64,000 bases of DNA, from assembly GCA_964036195.1 (NCBI GenBank), contig OZ038456.1:8184001-8248000 (forward strand), written 5' to 3'. Position numbers and translations under genes: made by a program. Positions 56,101-64,000 of the stretch are shown here, in pieces; positions within the stretch are counted from its first letter, which is position 1; each line of letters opens with the position of its first letter. Source of the DNA: Sphaerolaimus hirsutus (Eukaryota > Nematoda > Chromadorea > Monhysterida > Sphaerolaimidae). The notes under the pieces are model-generated. The model was not told the origin of the DNA. It saw only the letters and a list, made by a program, of their open reading frames with translations, and ran no database searches.

Positions 56101-59100
56101 GGAGTAATTTGAGGAAATATAGTATTTACTCAGTAGATGACTAGTTTTGTATTTACTCAGTACTCACTCATTCTGTTGTGAAACAGGAGCATCCAGGAAC
56201 ACAATTGGTTCGGCTCCATCCATCAGGCCCGAAACAAAAGACAATACTGGAGTATCTCAATATGGAACAGGATCAAGCAATGGCAGGCCAGCACAGAAAC
56301 CTCAGCCACCAGCACCAGTTCAGACTGGGCAGTATGGAGCAGATTCTAGCAATAGCAGGCCAGCACAGAAACCTCAGCCGCCAGCACCAGTGCAGACTGG
56401 GCAGTATGGAGCAGATTCTAGCAATAGCAGGCCAGCACAGAAACCTCAGCCGCCAGCACCAGTGCAGACTGGGCAGTATGGAACAGATTCTAGCAATAGC
56501 AGGCCAGCACAGAAACCTCAGCCGCCAGCACCAGTGCAGACTGGGCAGTATGGAACAGATTCTAGCAATAGCAGGCCAGCACAGAAACCTCAGCCGCCAG
56601 CACCAGTGCAGACTGGGCAGTATGGAGCAGATTCTAGCAATAGCAGGCCAGCACAGAAACCTCAGCCGCCAGCACCAGTGCAGACTGGGCAGTATGGAGC
56701 AGATTCTAGCAATAGCAGGCCAGCACAGAAACCTCAGCCGCCAGCACCAGTGCAGACTGGGCAGTATGGAACAGATTCTAGCAATAGCAGGCCAGCACAG
56801 AAACCTCAGCCACCGGCACCAGTGCAGACTGGGCAGTATGGAGCAGATTCTAGCAATAGCAGGCCAGCACAGAAACCTCAGCCGCCAGCACCAGTGCAGA
56901 CTGGGCAGTATGGAACAGATTCTAGCAATAGCAGGCCAGCACAGAAACCTCAGTCTCCAATACTTGTAAGCTATGGTCCCACAAGTAGCAAATCAAAATA
57001 TAGACTTGTTTTCTTTCATGGGAGTAATGATATACCTGGAGGAACTATGGAGTCTGGGACAAATTCTGGCAATAGCAGGCCAGTGCAGAAACCACAGTCA
57101 GCAGAAACAGTTCAATCTGGGCAGTATGGAACAGATTCTAGCAATGGTAGGCCAGCGCCAGCACCAGGGCAAAGACCAGCACCAGCACCAGGGCAGAGGC
57201 CAGCACCAGCACAAGGTTACAGACCAGCATCAACATCAGGGCAAATACCAGCACCAAGGCAGAGGCCAGCACCAGCACCAGTGCATAGACCAGCACCACC
57301 ACCAGGGCAAAGGCCAGCACCAGGGCATAGGACAGCACCAGCACCAGGGCATAGACCAGCGCCAGCACCAGGGCAAAGACCAGCACCAGCACCAGGGCAG
57401 AGGCCAGCACCAGCACCAGGGCAAAGACCATCACCAGCACCAGGGCAGAGGCCAGTACCAGCACCAGGGCAAAGACCAGCGCCAGCACCAGGGCAAAGAC
57501 CAGCACCAGCACCACGGCAGAGGCCAGCACCAGCACAAGGTTACAGACGACCATCAACATCAGAGCAAATACCAGCACTAGGGCAGAGGCCAGCACCAGC
57601 ACCAGGGCATAGACCAGCACCACCACCAGGGCAAAGGCCAGCACCAGCACCAGGGCAGAGGCCAGCACCAGCACCAGGGCAAAGACTAGCACCAGCACCA
57701 CGGCAGAGGCCAGCACCAGTACCAGGAAATAGACCAGCGCCAGCACCAGGGCAAAGACCAGCACCAGCACCACGGCAGAGGCCAGCACTAGCACAAGGTT
57801 ACAGACGACCATCAACATCAGAGCAAATACCAGCACCAGGGCAGAGACCAGCACCAGCACCAGGGCATAGACCAGCACCACCACCAGGGCAAAGGCCAGC
57901 GCCAGCACCAGGGCAGAGGCCAGCGCCAGCACCAGGGCAAAGGCCAGCACCAGCACCAGGGCAAAGGCCAGCACCAGCACCAGGGCAGAAGCCAGCACCA
58001 GCACCAGGAAATAGACCAGCGCCAGCACCAGGGCAAAGACCAGCACCAGCACCACGGCAGAGGCCAGCACTAGCACAAGGTTACAGACGACCATCAACAT
58101 CAGAGCAAATACCAGCACCAGGGCAGAGACCAGCACCAGCACCAGGGCATAGACCAGCACCACCACCAGGGCAAAGGCCAGCGCCAGCACCAGGGCAGAG
58201 GCCAGCGCCAGCACCAGGGCAAAGGCCAGCACCAGCACCAGGGCAAAGACCAGCACCAGCACCAGGGCAGAGGCCAGTACCAGCACCAGGGCAAAGGCCA
58301 GCACCAGCACCAGGAAATATACCAGCACCAGCACCAGGGCATAGACCAGCACCAGCACCAGGGCAAAGGCCAGCACCAGCACCAGGGCAAAGACCAGCAC
58401 CAGCACCAGGGCAGAGGCCAGTACCAGCACCAGGGCAAAGGCCAGCACCAGCACCAGGGCATAGACCAGCACCAGCACCAGGGCAAAGGCCAGCACCAGC
58501 ACCAGGGCAGGGGCCAGCACAGCAGCCACGGCCTCCTGGTGTACAAACATTACACCACCATCATACTACTACCACTACCACAACTACCAGGAAACCACTG
58601 CCAATAATACCTGATTGTGAGTTTGGTTTAGTACATTGATAAATTTAGTACTGTATTTCTTCTAATAGAATGGCATACCTCCAATAGAATGGCACTTCCA
58701 ATTGAATGTCATTAAAAAAGTAGACAAAAAATAGAACAGCGTTCTTCTATTAGAAGAAATAGATCTATGCTGGAGGCTGCTCAGCTATCTATCTATACAA
58801 GACACAAAAAGTTTGGCAAAATTTTCCTTTTTCTTCAGGCATTTTGTTCCTGGCGCCGCCATAAATAGCGCCAAGCGCCAAAAGCGCCATGGCGCTTTTC
58901 TTGGGCATGGCGCCACAGCAAAATAGCGCCATGGCGCTTTTTACTTTGGCGCTAGCGCCAGGCGCCAGCGTCATGGCACTTTCACATCACTAGCTCTAAC
59001 TACCTGACAACTAAAATAATTTTTGATATAAAAGTGCATTTAGTTTACAAAATTAGAGCCAATAACCGGGCATGTGGGGAAACTGATAACAACTGCTGCA

Positions 59101-62100
59101 ATGCATACTCAAAAGTGTCTACAATCTCAAACATTGCAGGGTTTTCCAGCGTCTGGGGTCAATGGTCCAGTTGGACCAGCTGCCAAAATCACCAGGGCAA
59201 CAGGAAACGATTCAGGGTCAGGGGTTGCACTCATGTGCCTGGATACAGGTGCACTTAAATATATTAATGAGGCGTGTAATTCTAAAAGTCGACAAGTCCA
59301 CAAAATGTGATTTTGAGTAAATCATATTTTATGTTTCCTACTTGTCCACTTTTAGAATTAAACACCTCAAATATAATCCAGGGACCGCATGCTATGCATT
59401 TTTCTGAAAGAAACACTTTTCATGACGTCATCATTGATAAATTAAAATTGTTTGAAAAAAGAGCAAATGTTTCAGGAGAAAAACGTTCAACTGTTTAGCA
59501 GGAGAGGACAGGACAGTCAGTTATTTTCTGTTCAAATATGACATCACAATTAAGTAAAAAAAATTTCAAAAGAAGAAAAAAACGTTTCAAGTACCTACCT
59601 ACCCTCACATTGTACCAGTCGTATGTTATAATAGCCGTTTTTCTTCGTTATGCCGTTTATATCCATGACTCATGTAGCCACCCGTGGTATCGTTGTTGAA
59701 ATGAAAATGAAAAGAAAAACATTCACCCTCGCTTGAGCCGGAATTAGAGCTCAGCGTCGATTCGACGTAAAATGACGACGTAAAATGACGTCGTAAAAAC
59801 GAGTGTGGATCATGCTACGGGTCTACAATTTTCTAAGGATAATATATGAATCAATACCTTAATTGTGTCCAATACTTAGTGTTATCAGCCACAACTAAAG
59901 CGAATTGAAAAATTCAATTTTTATCATTCTACGTCATCATTTTACGTCAGGGAACAAATTTTACATTTCATGTCAATGATTGCAAGCAACCGTTGACGTG
60001 AAGTGTAAAGTTAGTTCCCTGACGTAAAATGATGACGTAAAATGATAAAAATTGAATTTTTCAGTCTCGCTTTTTTCGCTCTAGTTGTGGCTGATAACAC
60101 TCAGTATTGGACACGATTAAGGTATTGATTCATATATTATCCTTAGAAAATTGTAGACCCGTAGCATGATCCACACTCGTCTAATTAATTTTACGACGTC
60201 ATTTTACGTCGTCATTTTACGTCGAATCGACACTGAGCTCTAATTCCGGCTTTAAGTGTGAAAGTGCGTGCATAAGTATCCTGCTCGTATCGTTATCGAC
60301 TACGACATAAGTAATTACCGTATTTCCTCGAATTACCCCCCGGGGGTTTATTTTTTCAGAGTGAAAATTTTGATAGAAAAAGGTGAAAAATGCAACAATA
60401 ACCACCATTTATAAGTTTTTACAGCCTTTTATAAGGATGTAGATGGTATAAACAATGTTCTAACGTAACACAGTAAGTGTTTTGAACGTCTGTTATGCAT
60501 TTCCCGGACCACAAATTCATAGTGCCCATTTTGAGGGGGGTATTTCGAGGGGGGGGGGGTATTTCGAGGAAATACGGTAAGTACTTTTGGATGCAATTTT
60601 TGCTGTTCGCGGACTATGCCTTTCTTCAATTTTTTTAATTCAAATTTTAAATTTTTTTTCAAATTGCAGCTGCGAGGGGGAAAATTTGGAGACCGACGAT
60701 TGCCTGCCAGAAGACGTTGGCACACTATTTCAAACTTTTTTCACTTAAATAAGTATTTAAAAAAGTTTTTAAATACGTAGTTGAAAAAATTCCATAATTT
60801 CCATTTTCAGCTGACAACCACCACTGTGCCAGGATACATAGAGCAAAAGAGGCAGGAGTGGCAGCAGGAGCATGGAAATTCGGAGGAAAACGGGAAGGAA
60901 CTTCTTTTAATGGAGTATCCCGACCAAATTATACACTCATATACTCCACCAAACGGTAAGAATTCTTATTCAACGTCTTGTTGTCGACACGTTATATGTA
61001 TAATTTTCCATCGATTGATTCATGTATCTTGTGTGAAAAATGTGAAAAAATTATGTCATTGTGACATTTTGAATTAAAATCCACTTATTTCTTGTAAAAA
61101 GCCGATAAAGAAAACAAAACATATGCTGAATTATGCCAAACATCAGATCTATAAAAATCTGAAACCGAAAACAAACTCTATTCTGGTCTTAAGTGACAAG
61201 TATTTACACTCAGGAATTGAACTGTCACTTTAATGTTTACTTGCAACTTTACTTAACTTACCATTCACCACTGATCACTTACTATTAACACTGCTGCTTC
61301 GAAAGTCGCTGCACAGATTTCCAAGGATTCTGGAGGCCCATTTACAATGCAGTGCCGCAAACCCTGCCACCGGTCGAGATCATCACCACAACAACACCTA
61401 GCTATTGGCAGAAACACACACCGAAAATACCTGAATACAGACCAGGTGCTACTTCCAGACCCTGTGATATGCCCTGTAAAATGTCAAATGTAATTCCAAG
61501 TGTCTCCAGGGGGCAGTCCCAATCAACGATGGAAAAAACACAGAAATTGAACACAGAAACTCATTGAGTTTCTGTGTTTTTGTTTTACACAGAAACACGG
61601 AAACTCACAAATTTTGAAAAACTCAAAACTCAAATGAGTTTTTTTTTGGAGAACACAGAAACACAGAAACACGGAAACACAGAAAAGTTTTTTGAGTTTT
61701 TGAGTTTTTTTCAGCGAAGTGGTTGAACACATTTTCAGAATGCACATGAATTCAGTTAAACTAAACAAGATAAGATATGCATGTATAGCATGTAAATATG
61801 TACATTATGTATTCATATTTTATGATGTAACAGAAAATAAATTAAAGATGGCATGCACATCTCCTGGTGGACATGTTTAAATATAGTTGTAGTTCAAATC
61901 AGTTCTGTAGTCTTCCATACAGTGCACATCCATTGAAGAATTTTGGAGTACTGCATAAATTGTCGTTTGTGAGCATTTTGTTGATGCTGGTGTTGTTATG
62001 TAGGTGGATGTCCTCATTGAGGACATTTTTATGGACTTTTTTGACATTTGAATGAATACACATATGTTATGTGGGGTTAAAACATGTGCAAAACCAATAT

Positions 62101-62950
62101 TTTATAAGAAAACTGCTGTTTCCACATCAAAATGCTGTAAATCAGAATTTTTTGGGGAAAACTCGAGTTTTTTGGACAAAAACTTGAGTTTTTAGAAAGA
62201 AACTCAAAAAACTTGAGTTTTAACAAAAAACACAGAAATAAAAACAGAGTTACTCAAGTTTTTTTCGGTAAAAAACTCAAAACACAGGTATTCATTTTTG
62301 AAAAACTCAAAACACAGAAAGTGTTTTTTTTGGAGAACTTACCCATCGTTGGTCCCAATCCCTGTAAAGTGTAAAGTAGAGTGTTAAATGTAAAGTCAAA
62401 TGCAAAGTAAACTGTCAATTGTCATGCAATGTTCAGTAATAAAATATTTTTTTTAATGTTATTGACACTTTACTTTGCATTTGACTTTACATTTGACACT
62501 TTACTTTACACTTTACAGGGCTTGGGACCGCCACCAGTCCTCTAGAATGCCCTGGAAAATGGTAAATGAATCTACAGGGCATGTTATATGACTTTTGACA
62601 CTTTGCATGACATTTGAAATGTTACTGGGTATTTTTTTACTTTTGACACTTTGTATGATATTCAACATTTTACAGGACATTTTACATGCCTTTTGGCACT
62701 TTGTATGACATTTGCCACTTTTCAGTGCATTTTACATGGCAGTTGACACTTTACATGACATTTGACATTTTACAGATCAGTTTACATGACTTTTGACACT
62801 TTGCATGACAGTTGACTTTTTCCAGGGCATTTAACTGGGTCTGGGAGTGCCCCAGGTTCACTTTACTGGCAGTACAGGGAAAGTCTGATAAAGCTGGAGC
62901 ACAGCAAGTCAAAGCAGCAACAAAATAGCGGAATTTCATACAGACAGTGA
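53115..62950 (+). CDS. Secreted proline-rich repeat protein with thrombospondin type-1 module
   Basis: Eight exons, phases matching: 53115-53175, 55135-55281, 56187-58616, 59140-59248, 60670-60715, 60811-60955, 61317-61445, 62856-62950; 1053 residues. Signal peptide MALILAVASLLFHVGNVAS. A short region (HLRYWEKERIPTTLAPRLRY) precedes the giant repeat exon: about ten 24-residue units (QYGADSSNSRPAQKPQPPAP...), then about 55 units of the type RPAPAPGQ, ending in a His/Thr run. Exons 4-5 encode a TSP1 module with the W-x-x-W-x-x-W motif (WGQWSSWTSC), basic RKRFRVRGC and CEGENLETDDC; four Cys are visible. The tail is Tyr/Trp/Pro-rich (SYWQKHTPKIPEYRP, SLYWQYRESLIKLEHSK) and ends at TGA 62948-62950. 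It is probably an extracellular matrix protein, possibly elastic or glycosylated. The last intron is a family E element. The repeat length is likely polymorphic. Confidence 0.85.
53334..54522. mobile_element. Non-autonomous hAT, TIR TAACGATGG, TSD GTATACAG
   Basis: Left TAACGATGGCAAACAG, right TAGCCATCGTTA. Perfect duplications GTATACAG are at 53326-53333 and 54523-54530. The arms are made of AATTTTCGAATTTTCG repeats; a family A MITE (about 53806-54202) is nested in the centre. It lies in intron 1 of the TSP1 gene. Confidence 0.9.
53806..54202. mobile_element. Family A MITE nested in hAT
   Basis: Left part has GGGTATTTCGAGGGGGGTGT, right part GGCGGATATTTCGAGAAAAT; the core GTTCTGTGTTTCCCAGATC matches other family A copies. 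Confidence 0.6.
54872..55117. mobile_element. Family B MITE abutting a coding exon
   Basis: Left CCGTATATCCTCCAATAAGA; right GGGGGTCTTATTCGAG, ending only about 18 bp before the exon at 55135. The centre has a GGCGCC-rich palindromic block (about 54980-55085). Confidence 0.55.
55527..55575. repeat. 18-bp tandem repeat, about three units
   Basis: ATCATGTATGCAATGTAC is repeated in tandem within a family A-like region. Confidence 0.7.
55656..56128. mobile_element. Composite family A MITE region
   Basis: Left CCGTATTTCCTCGAAAAAAA, an internal second start CCGTATTTCCTCGAAAAACC at 55849, right GGAGTAATTTGAGGAAATA. It ends shortly before the big repeat exon at 56187. Confidence 0.6.
56262..56955 (+). 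repeat. Coding 72-bp minisatellite, about 10 units
   Basis: Units of 72 bp, each beginning near CAGTATGGAGCAGATTCTAG, encode 24-residue repeats within the TSP1 gene. Units are nearly identical, differing mainly at GCA/ACA (Ala/Thr), which points to recent homogenisation. Confidence 0.92.
57147..58535 (+). repeat. Coding 24-bp minisatellite with higher-order units
   Basis: Units of about 24 bp (GGGCAAAGACCAGCACCAGC) encode RPAPAPGQ. A higher-order block containing CAAGGTTACAGACGACCATC recurs at about 57537, 57795 and 58077, i.e. every 260-280 bp. Confidence 0.92.
58840..58980. repeat. GGCGCC-rich palindromic block
   Basis: Dense GGCGCC/AGCGCC motifs (GGCGCTAGCGCCAGGCGCC), similar to 5050-5130, 10525-10605 and 54980-55085. 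Probably the core of a degraded element of the CAGGGACG family, in the intron after the repeat exon. Confidence 0.5.
59736..60253. repeat. Long foldback element with AGCCGGAATTAGAGCTCA ends
   Basis: Left GAGCCGGAATTAGAGCTCAG, right GAGCTCTAATTCCGGCTTTA. Arms of about 200 bp pair almost perfectly and hold multiple TGACGTAAAATGACG-type motifs. It is inserted within a family I repeat in a TSP1 gene intron. Confidence 0.82.
60318..60577. mobile_element. Tc1/mariner-like family A MITE
   Basis: TA-flanked; left CCGTATTTCCTCGAATTACC, right TATTTCGAGGAAATACGG. It lies in a TSP1 gene intron. Confidence 0.78.
61508..62535. mobile_element. Second family E element nested in the intron-forming copy
   Basis: Left CCAGGGGGCAGTCCCAAT, right GCTTGGGACCGCCACCAG. 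It is interrupted by the hAT at 61524-62351. Its AAAGTGTAAAG-type arms resemble 28454-28797. Confidence 0.78.
61524..62351. mobile_element. Non-autonomous hAT, TIR CAACGATGG, TSD GTCCCAAT
   Basis: Left CAACGATGGAAAAAACACAG, right TTACCCATCGTTG. Perfect duplications GTCCCAAT are at 61516-61523 and 62352-62359. Inverted relative of 29704-30819 lacking its nested MITE. Confidence 0.9.
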
Positions 62951-63469
62951 TCGAAATCAACATTCCTTCGGTATATTTATGCTCCAACGTGCCATAATTA
63001 TTTATTTTTTTTCTCTCAAATTCACGGACGTTTTTCATGCCAGTAGGTTCAGTTTTCAGGATGATGGTGCTCAATTAATTTATTTGTTATTATTGATTTT
63101 GATGAATCTTCTCTAATGTTTTATTTATTATGTATGTTTTGTATGAATTTTTTCTACAGTTGACAATGTATTTTGTACAACAAATGTCATTAGCAATGAT
63201 ACACTGGGTGTTTCCCATTTGAGTATTCACTGAATGTGAAATTTAAAACAACATTTTTATGTCACTATGTCAAACTGAGTGAATTGGAATGCTGGGCGGA
63301 TTCGAAAACTACAAAAAAATAAAATAAACAAACAAACGAAAAAAATGAAGAGTAACACCTAGCCTTTAGGCGGGGCAGTGATTTTTTCACCATGGTAGAT
63401 GAAGGGTAAAAATGCTCAAAATGTTGAAGAATGCTGTTTAGTGTTCCTGCCAAATTTCTAGAGCACATA

Positions 63470-63624
63470 CCGTATTTCCTCAAATTAACACCAGGGGGTT
63501 TATTTTTTCAGGGTGGAAATTTTGAGGGGGGTTAAACAAGGGGGGATTTCAAGGGGGTTATTGATTCCTAGTGGCCATTTTGAGGGGTTTGGTACTTCGA
63601 GGGGGCTTTTTGGAGGAAATACGG
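63470..63624. mobile_element. Tc1/mariner-like family A MITE
   Basis: TA-flanked; left CCGTATTTCCTCAAATTAAC, right TTTTGGAGGAAATACGG. Confidence 0.72.
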
Positions 63625-63719
63625 TATTAAATTTATTTACAATGACCTTCTTGTAAGCTCAATAACTCATTACAACTACAGAGATATGCATATTGCTGAC
63701 AACTCCTCTCCCCAACCAG

Positions 63720-63970
63720 AAAAAAACAGCAAACGCTGCCAGCTAAATGACACAAGCGGACAACTCGCTGACAATAGATGCCAACAAATTTCACGATTGT
63801 CCAAATCAAAGCTGGAAACGAGTGTCCTCACAGCAAGCTGCATTTCCCTGACAACTCCACTAACTGATCACAGTAAAATCACAATCAATTGTTGTCAGTT
63901 TGGCTGTACCAAGGGGGCGGAGTTTCAACCATTTGCCTCAGTGCCTCCTGTCTGTCATCGGACCAGGGGT
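63720..63970 (+). CDS. Possible exon of an unidentified Cys-rich protein, partial
   Basis: After an acceptor-like CCCAACCAG, an open stretch reads KNSKRCQLNDTSGQLADNRC and further on INCCQFGCTKGAEFQPF, VPPVCHRTRG. Base composition and the spaced cysteines are more protein-like than the surroundings, and no stop occurs before the window end. The TSP1 gene already has a stop at 62950, so this would be another gene or an alternative exon. No family is recognised. Confidence 0.35.
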
Positions 63971-63976
63971 CGTGCA

Positions 63977-64000
63977 CCTGGGGGCAGTCCCGAGCCTTGT
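63977..64000. mobile_element. Left end of a family E element at the window edge
   Basis: GGGGGCAGTCCCGAGCCTTG matches the family E terminus; the preceding bases, read on the minus strand, are CAGGTGCA, the usual insertion-site pattern. Confidence 0.6.

Larger units (their letters stand above)
61446..62855 (+). mobile_element. Family E element forming a complete intron, with nested insertions
   Basis: The exon ends TACAGACCAG, then GTGCTACTTCCAGACCCTG. The right end GTCTGGGAGTGCCCCAG is followed by exon GTTCACTTTAC. Codons join as EYRP|G|SLYW in phase 1. A second family E copy (about 61508-62535) is inserted, itself split by a hAT (61524-62351). Excluding insertions the host element is about 380 bp. 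Confidence 0.85.

Noticed and set aside
56262-56955. Regularly spaced direct repeats, considered as a CRISPR-like array
   Set aside because: The units are contiguous 72-bp coding repeats with no unique spacers, inside a eukaryotic exon.
56178-57581. Alternative plus-strand frames rich in Gln/His
   Set aside because: They are frame-shifted readings of the same minisatellites; only the frame giving matching intron phases on both sides was kept.
57138-58550. 470-residue minus-strand frame rich in Val/Leu/Ala
   Set aside because: Antisense shadow of the coding RPAPAPGQ minisatellite of the plus-strand gene.
63720-63970. Last exon of the TSP1 gene
   Set aside because: First considered because its phase fits, but treating 61446-62855 as an introner gives a better in-frame final exon with a stop at 62950.

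Overview
This window looks like animal nuclear DNA, not prokaryotic. Genes are split into many short exons with GT..AG introns, and the introns and intergenic DNA are packed with short inverted-repeat transposons. The gene complement (kindlin, HP1, a thrombospondin-repeat matrix protein, a VWA membrane protein, Cys-rich secreted proteins) indicates a metazoan. An ecdysozoan such as a nematode is plausible from the kindlin C-terminus and the Ly6/ET-like secreted protein, but this is inference and the species cannot be named from sequence alone.

Layout. 1-3444: repeats only. 3445-13120 (+): kindlin/FERMT, 14 recognisable exons, first exon not found. 15224-15961 (-): small secreted Ly6/ET-like protein. 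17503-21573 (+): complete six-exon HP1 chromobox gene. 21574-26568: repeats. 26569-29529 (-): three-exon secreted Cys-rich protein. 29644-39380 (-): membrane-anchored protein with a mucin-like stalk and a VWA domain, its last exon split by a transposon. 41005-42945: a transposon carrying a broken BEL/Pao pol fragment. 45225-49107 (+): nine-exon secreted Cys/His/Pro/Gly-rich protein. 53115-62950 (+): eight-exon secreted proline-rich repeat protein with a thrombospondin type-1 module. 63720-64000: one unassigned open exon-like stretch. All exon models were assembled by hand from reading frame, splice dinucleotides and intron phase; phases agree at every listed junction.

Main discovery candidate: an abundant inverted-repeat family (called E here; ends resemble CAGGTGNCAGTCCC, inner motif CCCTGTAAAATG) makes up entire introns in at least three places (45678-45844, 48082-48390, 61446-62855). 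In each case the donor GT lies at the left end, the acceptor AG at the right end, and the flanking codons join in frame. Another copy (15293-15422, perfect 8-bp target duplication) lies inside a reading frame. This is the behaviour of an introner: a DNA transposon that creates spliceable introns on insertion.

A second theme is a dense, nested population of non-autonomous hAT-like elements from many families. More than a dozen have intact 8-bp target-site duplications visible in the sequence. One interrupts the final exon of the VWA gene and one carries the BEL/Pao pol fragment. TA-flanked Tc1/mariner-like palindromes (CCGTATTTCCTCGAAATACC) form another abundant class. No transposase gene, tRNA, rRNA or CRISPR array was recognised.
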